A DNA stretch of 64,000 bases from Rhodospirillaceae bacterium (GCA_018666155.1 JABJAH010000032.1:17028-81027); one strand, 5' to 3'. Shown: positions 17,105 through 26,321, counted from the first letter of the stretch. Notes: generated by a model not told the origin, from the letters alone. Numbers and translations are program-made.

Positions 17105-17189
17105 GGACTTCCCCTGAGTGTTTTGAATTCGTGCGTTGCGCTACAATACGCCGGGTAGTGGCCTATGAGAACCGTGCGTTTCTATAGCG

Positions 17190-18389
17190 TTACCCAGCAA
17201 CCTTCGTCGCGCCACTTTCGATCATTGCGTCGATTGACGCCTGATCTAGGCCGGCTTCCGACAGGATCTCCACCGTATGTTCGCCGAGCAGCGGCGCGTG
17301 GCGGCGAATGTCCGCCGGAGAATCAGAGAATGCGATTGGGAAGGATGGAGTACGCAGCTTGCCCTCGGTGGGGTGATCAATTGTCTGCCAGAATCCAACG
17401 GCATTCAAATGCTCGTCGTGAATCAAATCTTCGAGGCTGTTGACGACAATCGTTGGCACGCTGGTTTTGCCGAAGATATCCATCCATTCCTTGGTGGTTT
17501 TGGTCAGCATCGTTTTGCCGGTTTCTTGATAGGTGTCGTCGATATTCTCAACCCGGTCAGCCAATGTTTTGAAACGAGGGTCTTCGAGGAGTTCCTCGCG
17601 GCCCGCGAGTTGGCAGAAGGTTTTCCAATGAGCATCGAGGTATGGCAAAATCGCGATGTAGCTATCCTTGGTCGGATAGGGCTTGCGATGTTCGCTCATC
17701 AACCGCACGTAGCCGGGTGGGCCCATAGGTGGTTCGAATACGTTGCCCCATAGATGCTCTGCCATAACGTAAGACACCATAGTCTCGTACATCGGCACTT
17801 CAATTTCTTGTCCGCGACCGGTGCGCTCACGATGGAAGAGCGCCGCTAACACAGCTTGGACGACGGCCATCGCCGTTGTCTTGTCACATACGATGGTCGG
17901 GAGATAGCGGGGTTCGCCGAGCACAAGTTTATTGAGCATTGCGATGCCAGACACGGCTTGAATTGAGTCGTCTAGTGCGCCCTTGTCGCCGTAGGGGCCT
18001 TTTTTGCCATAGCCGTATGAGCCGCAGTAAATCAATTTTGGATTAATCTCTTTCAACGTGTCGTAGTCGAGCTTCAACTTGTCCATCACTTGCGGTCGGT
18101 TGTTGTGAACAAGCACATCTGCGGTTTCGACAAGTTTGAGTAAAGCATCGCGAGCCTCTGGTTTTTTTAGATCGAGCACGAGGCTGCGTTTGTTGCGGTT
18201 ACAGGTTAGGTAAAGGGCGGCCATGCCTTTAGTGTTGCGAACGGCGCCGAGAGATCTGTTGCTATCGCCATAGGGTGCTTCAATCTTGATGATGTCGGCA
18301 CCCATATCGCCGAGCATTTGACAGGCCCAGGGACCAAGCACTACGGCTGTGAGTTCGAGAATTTTAATGCCGTCGAGAGGTCCGGGCAT
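17190..18389 (-). CDS. CaiB/BaiF family (type III) CoA-transferase
   Basis: This 399-residue protein has the family start PLDGIKILELTAVVLGPWACQMLGDMGADIIKIE, the CNRNKRSLVLDLK block, and the catalytic aspartate in PTIVCDKTTAM at residue 169, the position known from formyl-CoA transferase. It moves CoA between carboxylic acids; donor and acceptor are unknown. It stands next to the NRPS-like genes in the same direction, with about 65 bp between, so a shared transcript is possible but unproven. Confidence 0.9.
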   Translation of the reverse strand: MPGPLDGIKILELTAVVLGPWACQMLGDMGADIIKIEAPYGDSNRSLGAVRNTKGMAALYLTCNRNKRSLVLDLKKPEARDALLKLVETADVLVHNNRPQVMDKLKLDYDTLKEINPKLIYCGSYGYGKKGPYGDKGALDDSIQAVSGIAMLNKLVLGEPRYLPTIVCDKTTAMAVVQAVLAALFHRERTGRGQEIEVPMYETMVSYVMAEHLWGNVFEPPMGPPGYVRLMSEHRKPYPTKDSYIAILPYLDAHWKTFCQLAGREELLEDPRFKTLADRVENIDDTYQETGKTMLTKTTKEWMDIFGKTSVPTIVVNSLEDLIHDEHLNAVGFWQTIDHPTEGKLRTPSFPIAFSDSPADIRRHAPLLGEHTVEILSEAGLDQASIDAMIESGATKVAG

Positions 18390-18454
18390 GGGTAAAAATC
18401 CTTACATGAGCATGTGAGAGCGGAGTTGATTTGTTGGTATCAGATAGTTTGACG

Positions 18455-20059
18455 TCAGTCGACCGGATCGGTTTGCGGGTCCAAATTGGATAGAGACCCC
18501 GCTATCGCGTGAGCGAGATCGCTTGCGGCTTTGTCGGAGAACATGTCTTCGTTCGTACCAAGGAGGCAGGAAAGCTCTTTGCCATTATCAAATAGGAACA
18601 GGGCTATGTCGGCGACGGCGAACAGTGGGGGGTGATCGAAGGGGAAGTCCTCGAGAACGAGGCCGTTGATCGATGGCATAGAAGGCCTCGGCACGGAATC
18701 CACGAATACGCGTGGCAGGGTGTCAACTATGCCTTCGTCTAACAGAGTGCCAATGGGAACGCTGCTATGTGGCTCGACTTCACGGGTCGTATCGCGCACC
18801 AATTCGATGAGACGAACAATTGAGTCGTCCTTCCCATCAAACTCAAAGCGCAGCAAGATGAGGGTTGAGAAGAAGCCTATGAGATTTTGAGTGCCAGGCG
18901 TATTCCGGTTGGCATGCATAATTCCAACTGGAAGCTCGGCACAATCGGTGAGTCGTCGAAAGGCGAACAAGAAGCCAGCAAAAAAGACGGTGTGCACGGA
19001 TGTTTGAGCCGATTTGGCAAGTGAACGAATGTCTTGTTGAACTTTATTGTCTAGAGTTATCGCAGACCGTCGAACGGGGAAGTTAAATGTGGTTTGTCTC
19101 GGCTTGTCGCTGGGCAGCTTAACCTCCAGGGCCGGAGTGCCACCCTTCAGATATGAGCGCCAAAAATCAACCGATGTGCATCCCGCATCAGATGTAAGCC
19201 ACTCCCTGTGCCAAGCTGCATAGTCAGCAAATTGGTAGGGCAAGTCTGGCAAACCCGGATTAGCGTCTTCATTCAAGGCTTCGTAAGCTATGGCGATTTC
19301 GTTTACTAACAGGCCCATTGACCAACCGTCACTGATGATATGGTGCATGGAAATGGCGAGAACATGTTCCGTCTCTGATAATTTAATCAAGGCCACGTTG
19401 CTCGGTGGCCCCAGGCGGAGGTCAAATGTGCCAGACGTTGCTTTTGCAACTATTTCAGCTGCATCTGCGCGTCGCAATTCCGGTGTGTCTCCGCTCGCGT
19501 GACGTATTTCGAGCCGTACAGGTTGACCTGTGTGAATATCCACATGGAGAGCGTTCGCTTCTTCACTAAATGAAGACCGGAGGACCTCGTGCCTCTCGGT
19601 AATCAATGAAATGCTGACTTCCAGCGCTTTGACGTTCAACGAGCCGGTAAGAAGAATCGCTCCTTCGCCACGCGGTTGAAATCTCTTTGGGTCAGGATTC
19701 CGTTCGTACGGCCAAAGTCGTTCTTGAAGTACGGAAGCGCTCATTCGAGTGCTACCGCTGGAATTGCGTGGGTGGCTTGCGATGGTGCGGGCGAAACCGG
19801 CGGATGGTGGCGTTGCACCGCTCTCTATGACATGCGTGAGGCCGTTAATTGTCGGGTAATCGAACACCGCTGTTGATGGGAGGGGGTGGCCGGCTTCGTC
19901 TAGTGATGCGACCACGATTGTCGCGAGCATGGAGTCGCCTCCCAGCTCGAAAAAATTCGCGTTTGGATCAACTGAATCCATGCCCAGTGTTTCAGAGAAG
20001 ACGCGAGAAATGATCTCCGATGCCGAGGGCGGACGCTTGCGTTTTAAGAAATTGAACAT
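18455..20059 (-). CDS. NRPS-like protein: carrier domain plus condensation domain
   Basis: This 534-residue protein starts with a peptidyl/acyl carrier domain (FFELGGDSMLATIVVASL, phosphopantetheine site Ser43). A short linker follows, then a condensation domain of about 420 residues with the active-site motif HHIISDG (239-245). A late DFGWG-type motif is not seen, the end of the domain being divergent. The order carrier-condensation suggests an acyl or aminoacyl group held on Ser43, or on another carrier, is joined to an amine or alcohol. The partner adenylation enzyme is the next gene upstream, 27 bp away. No thioesterase or phosphopantetheinyl transferase is nearby. The product is unknown. 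Confidence 0.85.
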   Translation of the reverse strand: MFNFLKRKRPPSASEIISRVFSETLGMDSVDPNANFFELGGDSMLATIVVASLDEAGHPLPSTAVFDYPTINGLTHVIESGATPPSAGFARTIASHPRNSSGSTRMSASVLQERLWPYERNPDPKRFQPRGEGAILLTGSLNVKALEVSISLITERHEVLRSSFSEEANALHVDIHTGQPVRLEIRHASGDTPELRRADAAEIVAKATSGTFDLRLGPPSNVALIKLSETEHVLAISMHHIISDGWSMGLLVNEIAIAYEALNEDANPGLPDLPYQFADYAAWHREWLTSDAGCTSVDFWRSYLKGGTPALEVKLPSDKPRQTTFNFPVRRSAITLDNKVQQDIRSLAKSAQTSVHTVFFAGFLFAFRRLTDCAELPVGIMHANRNTPGTQNLIGFFSTLILLRFEFDGKDDSIVRLIELVRDTTREVEPHSSVPIGTLLDEGIVDTLPRVFVDSVPRPSMPSINGLVLEDFPFDHPPLFAVADIALFLFDNGKELSCLLGTNEDMFSDKAASDLAHAIAGSLSNLDPQTDPVD

Positions 20060-20086
20060 TGCTCAACTCTTGTAAACTGGGCGCCG

Positions 20087-21682
20087 CTAGCGCGCCAGCG
20101 TGCTTTCAAAGAAGTGTGTTCGTACAGCAGTCCGGTTAATCTTAAGATTGCGGGTGAGCAACCCGTTGTCCGCGGTAAAGTCTTCCTCGGTAATTGCCAA
20201 TCTTAGATGGTCCTTGAACGATGCGGCCATATCGCGGACTACCTTGCGAACCTCTTCCTCTAGCGTTGTGTATTCAATTCCATCGATACTCCGTATCGTT
20301 TGCACCGCGACACCAAGGCTGCGTCCGTTATCCAAACCTACAAGGACAGCCTTGGCCACCAACATATTTTCTTCAAGAACCTTCTCTATAGGCTCAGGTT
20401 GAACTTTAACGCCAGAATTACCAACGATGGTTGACTTCTTACGCCCAACAAGCGTCAGCGTACCGTCTTCAGAAAGGTGGCCGAGATCTCCTGTATAGAC
20501 ACCTCCGTCTTCGAAACGGGTGTCTTCACTCGAATCTTCGAAATGAAAGAACCGATTTGTCTCGGGTGCCTCCTTGTGCACAACGATTTCTCCATCTTCT
20601 GCGATGGAAACGTTATTTCCGGGGAGAGGGCGACCGACCGTCCCGATTTGATTGTTGGTAAGTGTGTTCACGCAAACCACGCCAGTTTCTGTCAGTCCAT
20701 AGACCTGCAACATGGGTAGCCCCAATGTCTTATAGAACTCTAGTGTAGAAAGCCCGATTTTTGCCATGCCGGTAATCATCACACGCATTCGTCCGCCAAA
20801 TATATCGTAAGCGTTTCGGTGGATGCGGCGCAACAACGACGCAGATGCTCGACGAGGGATGATGTGTTGCATTAATCTTACTGCACGAGAAGCAACGGCT
20901 AGAAGCGTGCGTTTGATTAGCGAAACTCGTGCTTGTGCAACTTTGATACTTTTTTCTACAGCCTCGTAGAATATTGGCGGTGCGACGAGAAAGGTCGGTT
21001 GGTAACGCTTTAGTCCATCAAGAAGCATAGTTGACGGTACGACAACTATATCGGCGTTAAACGTGATCGCAGCGTAGTAGAGCACACGGTTCTGCATAGA
21101 AGAGAACGGCATAAAAAAAATTATACTGTCGTTCTCGGTCACATCATGAGCGGCGCAAAAGGTTTCAATCTGATCACGCACGCCTTTTTTTGAGATGACC
21201 ATGCCTTTAAAAGCGCCACTGGTGCCGGACGAGAACACAAAGGAGTGATCATCGTCAGTGACTGGATAGGGATCTTTAACAACTGGTCTTAGGGTGTGGT
21301 TGTCAGCCTCAATTTGCCCCATGACGGCAATGTTGGGGTCGCTTGAGGCGCTTACCGTTGCTGCATCAGAAATTAAAAAGAATGACAGTCCGTAGGTAGC
21401 GATCAGATCATCCAGATCATGATCATTGAACTCCTTTGGGAATACGATGGATACCGCGTCCAATTCTGTTAACGCTATATCTGTGACCATCCAAAGATAG
21501 GAGTTGTCTCCGCGGATTCCGACCTTAGTGCCAGCCTTTATTCCTATGTTTGAGAGCAGCTTCTTTTCGGCGTCGACTCTCGCCTCGAAATCAAGGGACG
21601 AGTAACTCACAGACTTCCCCGAAGCGTGCCAATGAATTGTGTAGCGAGGCTGCGAAGCCCGGCTCGAGCCTATGAGGCGCAT
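20087..21682 (-). CDS. Stand-alone AMP-binding enzyme (acyl-AMP/acyl-CoA ligase-like adenylation enzyme)
   Basis: This 531-residue member of the adenylating superfamily has FVFSSGTSGAFKGMVISKKG (P-loop), MLQVYGLTETG, GGVYTGDLG, LVGRKKSTIVGNSGVKVQP and a late lysine in LLTRNLKINRTAVR. The middle section (YDIFGGRMRVMITGMAKIG) resembles long-chain acyl-CoA synthetases more than amino-acid adenylation domains, so I favour a fatty or aryl acid substrate. It is the first gene of a pair with the carrier-condensation protein, which it probably loads. Base composition looks more AT-rich than the surroundings. Confidence 0.85.
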   Translation of the reverse strand: MRLIGSSRASQPRYTIHWHASGKSVSYSSLDFEARVDAEKKLLSNIGIKAGTKVGIRGDNSYLWMVTDIALTELDAVSIVFPKEFNDHDLDDLIATYGLSFFLISDAATVSASSDPNIAVMGQIEADNHTLRPVVKDPYPVTDDDHSFVFSSGTSGAFKGMVISKKGVRDQIETFCAAHDVTENDSIIFFMPFSSMQNRVLYYAAITFNADIVVVPSTMLLDGLKRYQPTFLVAPPIFYEAVEKSIKVAQARVSLIKRTLLAVASRAVRLMQHIIPRRASASLLRRIHRNAYDIFGGRMRVMITGMAKIGLSTLEFYKTLGLPMLQVYGLTETGVVCVNTLTNNQIGTVGRPLPGNNVSIAEDGEIVVHKEAPETNRFFHFEDSSEDTRFEDGGVYTGDLGHLSEDGTLTLVGRKKSTIVGNSGVKVQPEPIEKVLEENMLVAKAVLVGLDNGRSLGVAVQTIRSIDGIEYTTLEEEVRKVVRDMAASFKDHLRLAITEEDFTADNGLLTRNLKINRTAVRTHFFESTLAR

Positions 21683-21926
21683 GGATAGAGTCCCGATGGA
21701 GCAGCCATATGAATAATGGTGTCCTAATGTCTATAACACTGTAACGCTTAGTATTAACGGAAGGTGCGTGTACCGCTAAATGGTTCACTAGGCATCATTT
21801 TTTGTGAACTACTAGTTTAAAGAGTGTTTTAAGTAGACTTCAAGATCGGATCAAAACTAGATTAAAAATTAAGGCTGCATGCGGTTGGCAGGATAGGCAG
21901 CTGATTGGTGTTGATATGGAGGATAT
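21683..21926. other. AT-rich divergent intergenic region
   Basis: About 245 bases between the adenylation enzyme and the SRPBCC gene. It is clearly more AT-rich than its neighbours and must hold divergent promoters. A possible operator-like inverted repeat, GTTCAC and GTGAAC separated by 15 bases, lies at 21783-21809. No gene is visible. Confidence 0.4.
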
Positions 21927-22370
21927 GTGTCGAGATTGGTTCATATAGAACACACCTATGAGGTCGACGCTGGCCACCTTTGGCGAAGTTGCGTCTCTTA
22001 CGACGACCTTAAGAAAACGATGGCTGGCTTAATAAAGTATCAGGGGTTGCCTGACGGGGAACTGACTGCCGGGCAAAGTATAGAAATCACCGTTGATCTA
22101 CCTCTATTTGTGCCGAAAATGCCATGGTGGATTGAAGTCATCGAACGGGATGATACCCGGTGTATATTGAAAACGTCGGAGAGAGGGGGCTCCATTAAGT
22201 CGTACCTTCATACTATGACCGTTAGGGACGAGGGGCAGGGCGTTTCCTCTCTGATTGATCATATAGAGTTTGATGCCGGGTGGTTGTCTGGCCCAATGTC
22301 TCTTTGGATTGGGTATATGTATCGGGCGCGAAACAAGCCGCGCCGCCGGTTGCTAGGCCTACCGCGATAG
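21927..22370 (+). CDS. SRPBCC-like small protein
   Basis: This 147-residue protein starts with GTG behind GGAGG. The opening VHIEHTYEVDAGHLWRSCVSYDDLKKTMAGLIKYQG and the pattern of strands, with DLPLFVPKMPWWIEVIERDD and LIDHIEFDAG, fit the START/polyketide-cyclase (SRPBCC) fold, which binds hydrophobic ligands. The C-terminus is basic (RARNKPRRRLLGLPR). It is divergent from the NRPS-like pair and may work with it, but this is inferred from position alone. Confidence 0.6.
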   Translation: MSRLVHIEHTYEVDAGHLWRSCVSYDDLKKTMAGLIKYQGLPDGELTAGQSIEITVDLPLFVPKMPWWIEVIERDDTRCILKTSERGGSIKSYLHTMTVRDEGQGVSSLIDHIEFDAGWLSGPMSLWIGYMYRARNKPRRRLLGLPR

Positions 22371-22557
22371 TCTCTCACTGCGTACGGGACTAAATCACTC
22401 CCTAATGGTTTTAGTACTCGTTTGTATTTCGGTGGTGCATGGGCTCGTTCCTCGTAAATCCAAGAAATTATTTTGCGAGCACTCGTTTCTCCTTGTTTTG
22501 ATTGATCTGGCAGACGATGCTTTCGCATGAACGTCACAATTTGAAGGATCTTTAAGA

Positions 22558-23073
22558 ATGCGTATTCAGATTGCCCTATTTGCTCTTATTTCCGCGCTCG
22601 CTGCGCCAGCTTCCGCTCAAGTACAGATTTATTGCGATGGCCAAGCAGAGAATCTCAACACCTACCTGCAAATACACAAGGTGCTGTTTAGCGACCGGGA
22701 TGTCAGCAGAGTTGAAGAGTTCTACGCCGATGAAATCATCTCCCATAACAACGATGCGGGAGGGCCGGGCTCGGTCGTCAAACCAGACGACATGCGCAAA
22801 ATGTGGGAATCTTCATTGAAGAATAATCCCGAGCGAGTGCTCGAGGACGAACTAATACTGTGCGTGGACGATTTTGTTGTCGTACGAACGGTCATTAAGA
22901 GCAGCTTCAATACACCGCTTGCTGGATACCCGCCAACGGGCGAGCCGTATGAAATCACGGGTATCGACATTTACCGATTTGATGACGGTAAAGTTGTTGA
23001 GAGATGGGGCAATGCGGACGTCGCGTTTATCTTCCGTCAGCTCGGATTTAAGATGGTCAAGGAAGACGAATAG
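22558..23073 (+). CDS. Exported SnoaL/NTF2-like protein
   Basis: This 171-residue protein has a Sec signal peptide ending near residue 20 (APASAQ). The mature part has the helix-then-strand pattern of the SnoaL-like/NTF2-like fold: LNTYLQIHKVLFSDRDVSRVEEFYADEIISHNN, VVRTVIKSSF and EITGIDIYRFDDGKVVERWGNAD. Such proteins are ligand binders or small lyases and isomerases; the role here is unknown. The 187 bases before it show no gene. Confidence 0.65.
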   Translation: MRIQIALFALISALAAPASAQVQIYCDGQAENLNTYLQIHKVLFSDRDVSRVEEFYADEIISHNNDAGGPGSVVKPDDMRKMWESSLKNNPERVLEDELILCVDDFVVVRTVIKSSFNTPLAGYPPTGEPYEITGIDIYRFDDGKVVERWGNADVAFIFRQLGFKMVKEDE

Positions 23074-23080
23074 AGACTTC

Positions 23081-24190
23081 TTAGGTATTGGTGCGGGCGC
23101 TTAATCGAGTGACATGGCCCATTTTACGGCCCGGTCGAGCGTCCGACTTGCCATAGACATAAACATGGCATGCAGGATCGGCATAATACTCATCGACGTT
23201 GTTGATGCCCTCGCCAAGAAGATTCGTCATTACGGCATTTGAATGTCTTAGGGGCTCTGCAAGGGGTAATCCACAGATGGCACGAATCAACTGCGTGAAC
23301 TGATCGGTTTGGCAGGCATCAAGAGTCCAGTGTCCCGAGTTGTGTGGGCGGGGCGCCATCTCATTTACAAGTACACCACCGTATGACGTGACGAACATTT
23401 CGACAGCAACAATACCAACGAGGTTCAAAGCCTCAGCGGCACGTTCGGCTATTCCCACTGCGGTTTTCGCTGTCGCTGATGAAATATTGGCAGGTGCTGT
23501 TGTGGTGTGGAGGACGTGATTCTTGTGAACATTCTCAACGGGCTCAAAACACTGAGTTTGTCCATCTAGGCCACGGGCGGCGATGACGGAAATTTCGCTG
23601 GTGAATTTTACGAACCCTTCGAGTACAGCAAATGGAGCTGCCGATGAATCAAGTGTCTGGTCATTGGTAAGCTGGCTCCACGCCGACGCTGCATCCGTTG
23701 CATTCTCGATAAGGATTTGGCCTTTGCCGTCGTACCCAAGCCGTGCCGTTTTTAAAATGGCAGGTGTGTCTACGGCGCGCAGAGCTGCTGCAAGTTCGTC
23801 AAGACTATGGACCGGACGCCAGGGTGCCGTCGCAGCACCGATGTCTGCGAAGAAGGCCTTCTCTTTTGCCCGGTCTTGCGCAATTTCTAATGCTTTCCAA
23901 GACGGCCGCACAGGCACGGCATCAGCGATACGGGCAACTGTCTGCGCCGGAACATTTTCGAATTCGAATGTGGCAACGTCAATCTGGCCGGCAAATGCAT
24001 CAAGAGCGTTGTGATCATCGTAAGACGCACACGTATTATGTGTTGCGACAAAGGATGCCGGACACCCGGTTTCAGAACAAAATACATGGGTGTGGTATCC
24101 AAGTTTCGCTGCAGCGAGTGCGAGTAGACGGCCTAGTTGTCCGCCGCCAAGAATCCCGATCGTGCCGCCTGGATCTATACGCTCCGTCAT
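23081..24190 (-). CDS. purK: 5-(carboxyamino)imidazole ribonucleotide synthase
   Basis: This 369-residue protein of purine synthesis carboxylates AIR with ATP and bicarbonate to give N5-CAIR. The start GTIGILGGGQLGRLLALAAAKLGY, the ATP-grasp segments ILKTARLGYDGKGQ and ALNLVGIVAVEMFVTSYGGVLVNEMAPRPHNSGHWT are diagnostic. It follows purE by 18 bp, so the two steps are co-transcribed. Confidence 0.97.
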   Translation of the reverse strand: MTERIDPGGTIGILGGGQLGRLLALAAAKLGYHTHVFCSETGCPASFVATHNTCASYDDHNALDAFAGQIDVATFEFENVPAQTVARIADAVPVRPSWKALEIAQDRAKEKAFFADIGAATAPWRPVHSLDELAAALRAVDTPAILKTARLGYDGKGQILIENATDAASAWSQLTNDQTLDSSAAPFAVLEGFVKFTSEISVIAARGLDGQTQCFEPVENVHKNHVLHTTTAPANISSATAKTAVGIAERAAEALNLVGIVAVEMFVTSYGGVLVNEMAPRPHNSGHWTLDACQTDQFTQLIRAICGLPLAEPLRHSNAVMTNLLGEGINNVDEYYADPACHVYVYGKSDARPGRKMGHVTRLSARTNT

Positions 24191-24208
24191 GATCGTTAGA
24201 ACCAGAAT

Positions 24209-24700
24209 CTAATTTTCAGAAGATGGGGTATCAGCAACCGCTGCAGTTTGTTCCGATCGCCATACATCTAGTCGCGTGGCTACTGCTGGGTCTGAAAGAG
24301 CAATAATTGAAGCCGCCAATAGCCCAGCATTTTTCGCGCCTGCGGCCCCAATAGCGAGTGTTCCGACGGGGATACCTCCGGGCATTTGGGCAATGGAAAG
24401 AAGACTATCCATTCCGCTCAAAGCTTTACTTTCGACTGGAACGCCGAGAACGGGCAGGGGACTCATTGACGCCGTCATGCCGGGAAGGTGCGCGGCGCCT
24501 CCGGCACCCGCGATAATCACCTTAAGGCCGCGTTCTCGCGCGGACTTGGCGTATTCGACAAGGCGGTCAGGCGTGCGATGAGCCGAAACAATGCGCGATT
24601 CAAAGGGGATACCAAGAGCCTCGAGCATGTCTGCTGCGTGGCCCATGGTAGACCAATCCGACTGGCTACCCATAATGATTCCAACGACGGCGTTACTCAT
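24209..24700 (-). CDS. purE: N5-CAIR mutase, class I PurE
   Basis: This 163-residue protein converts N5-CAIR to CAIR. The motif [27 protein letters not shown] and [13 protein letters not shown] are typical of class I PurE, consistent with the purK partner downstream. A small hairpin (GCCCC-AAAAA-GGGGC, 24716-24730) lies directly upstream of the GGAG ribosome site. Confidence 0.97.
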   Translation of the reverse strand: MSNAVVGIIMGSQSDWSTMGHAADMLEALGIPFESRIVSAHRTPDRLVEYAKSARERGLKVIIAGAGGAAHLPGMTASMSPLPVLGVPVESKALSGMDSLLSIAQMPGGIPVGTLAIGAAGAKNAGLLAASIIALSDPAVATRLDVWRSEQTAAVADTPSSEN

Positions 24701-24715
24701 GCTTAGAACGCTCCA

Positions 24716-24730
24716 GCCCCAAAAAGGGGC
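24716..24730. repeat. Perfect 5-bp hairpin in the purE leader
   Basis: GCCCC and GGGGC flank five A. On the minus strand it ends about three bases before the GGAG site of purE, so it might affect translation or act as an operator. Short, hence weak. Confidence 0.25.
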
Positions 24731-24821
24731 GCACTTTACAGACGGGCCCTGCGGTTCGCAAGCTGAAGTGCTATACTGTCAGTGTGGTGGCTTTTAACCT
24801 AGACGAATGTAGAGCTCAATT

Positions 24822-25577
24822 ATGTCAGATATCCCGCCTCCTTCCGGTGTTATTACCGTTCAACGTCGAGAGGAACGGCCGCCTCAGGACAGGGAGCAGA
24901 AGCAGCATGAGCCGCCGGCGAATAAAGTTGCCGAGACTTATGAGGAAACTGCTCGTGCAATCAATGACAAGATCACGATCCTCGGAATTCCGGTTGATCT
25001 GATGACCACTCAGGTGCAGGCCACGATTGGTGGTTTGGTTTCCGAAGTGGAACATCTTAAGTCGAAAGTTAGGCGCTATGAGTCAGCGATGAATAAGAGT
25101 GGCGATGAGGCGCCGGATGCTCTCCTCGTGGGAGATCGGTACATTCAAGTCCTTGATCGGGCGCTGACCAGCGCCCCGTCGTCAGGTCAAAGCCGTCAGC
25201 TGGCACTAATAACCGTCAATACCTTTGAAGACATTCGCAAAAGCTCAGGTTTACTTGCCGCGAACACCGTTCTGGCGGACGTTGTTGCCGAAGTTCAGAA
25301 CAGTCCGCTGGAGGCGACTCCAATTGGTTTGATCGGAGGACCGAGCATAGCTGCATTGCTCACAGAGACGGACAATCTGGACAGCCTCCCTGACGCCACC
25401 GATGGCGAGGCACAATTGACCGTTGCGGATAAGGTCCGGATCACTGTTGAGGATGCTGTGTATTCGGTGGCGGGAATTGAAATGAAACTCAGCTTCACGG
25501 TCGCATCGGTAAAAGTGGAGACGGGGCAAGATGCCTTACAGGCTATTGGCCAAGCCGATCACGTATTACGCTCCTAA
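24822..25577 (+). CDS. Degenerate GGDEF-like domain protein
   Basis: This is a 251-residue soluble protein. A charged, Pro/Gln-rich N-terminus of about 40 residues leads to a possible coiled coil (VEHLKSKVRRYESAM). The C-terminal 150 residues follow the GGDEF fold: DRYIQVLDRAL, LALITVNTFEDIRKSSGLLAANTVLADVVAEVQ, then IGLIGGPSIAALLTET where the GG(D/E)EF loop should be. The catalytic acidic residues are missing, so it should not make c-di-GMP and may be a binding or regulatory protein. The assignment is by pattern and is moderately uncertain. Confidence 0.55.
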   Translation: MSDIPPPSGVITVQRREERPPQDREQKQHEPPANKVAETYEETARAINDKITILGIPVDLMTTQVQATIGGLVSEVEHLKSKVRRYESAMNKSGDEAPDALLVGDRYIQVLDRALTSAPSSGQSRQLALITVNTFEDIRKSSGLLAANTVLADVVAEVQNSPLEATPIGLIGGPSIAALLTETDNLDSLPDATDGEAQLTVADKVRITVEDAVYSVAGIEMKLSFTVASVKVETGQDALQAIGQADHVLRS

Positions 25578-25589
25578 CCTTGCAGATAG

Positions 25590-25802
25590 TTAGGCGATAA
25601 TATCTGGCAGGAGATTATTACTGAGGCTAGATATCTGATCTTTCAACATCAGCTTTCGTTTCTTAAGCCTCGAAAGCTTGAGTTGATCAAAATTCCCCTG
25701 AATTTCTAGATTCCGAATCACCTCATCAAGATCGCGGTGCTCAAGATCTAGAGCCACTATCTTTTCTTGAACGTCGCCTTGGGAGTCGTCTGTTTCGGAC
25801 AT
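25590..25802 (-). CDS. DUF465 (YdcH-like) protein
   Basis: This 70-residue protein is mostly one helical hairpin. The end FDQLKLSRLKKRKLMLKDQISSL is the DUF465 signature (L-x-x-LKKxKLxLKDxI). The function is unknown. It is convergent with the GGDEF-like gene and faces a second DUF465 gene across an AT-rich gap. Confidence 0.8.
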   Translation of the reverse strand: MSETDDSQGDVQEKIVALDLEHRDLDEVIRNLEIQGNFDQLKLSRLKKRKLMLKDQISSLSNNLLPDIIA

Positions 25803-26156
25803 CGCTATGTCTAATCATTTGAAGGAGAGGTGTATAGGCGCAGATAACATGAAAATGGTTTTCGTATAGTTGGAAAAGCAAAAAGCTCTCCGAGTCGCAA
25901 ATAGGTGTGCTGATTACATCGATGTCACATCCATCTTTCGTCTGCCATCAAGCCCATGGAATCTAGCCTTTGAGACTACGCAGCTCATTTGTCTTACTAT
26001 TGCGCAGAGGTCGCATACTAATATTACTTCTTTGACTAATTATATTGCCGCCAAAAAAATGAATTAAGACAAAGTGTTACGTATGCCACTAGCGCTTAAC
26101 GCACCGGAGGCGTTACCATATTAAGGTCGTAACAAAATATGAGAGGAGTTTCGTCT
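25803..26156. other. AT-rich intergenic region without a convincing gene
   Basis: About 350 bases between two divergent DUF465 genes. A 65-codon open frame from a TTG at 25870 has no family resemblance and no good ribosome site. The strongly AT-rich part at 26030-26140 probably carries the promoter of the plus-strand DUF465 gene. I see no RNA structure I can name. Confidence 0.5.
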
Positions 26157-26321
26157 ATGGGTCAGAATGCTCGTTTGGAAACCTTGAAAGTGAAACACGA
26201 AGAACTCGATCATAAGATCGAAGAAGAGGAAAACAGACCCCTACCTGATAACACAATGGTCCATGATCTTAAGAAGCATAAGCTAAGGATTAAAGACGAA
26301 CTCGAACGAATGCCCCATTAA
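26157..26321 (+). CDS. DUF465 (YdcH-like) small protein
   Basis: This 54-residue protein starts at the ATG at 26157; GAGGAG eight bases upstream is its ribosome site, so the ATG at 26139 is not used. The helical hairpin LKVKHEELDHKIEEEENR and MVHDLKKHKLRIKDELERM matches DUF465. It is followed by a strong terminator, so it is a single-gene transcript. Confidence 0.85.
   Translation: MGQNARLETLKVKHEELDHKIEEEENRPLPDNTMVHDLKKHKLRIKDELERMPH

Noticed and set aside
25870..26067. 65-codon frame starting at TTG in the DUF465 gap
   Set aside because: No ribosome site, no recognisable motif, and a composition like non-coding AT-rich DNA.
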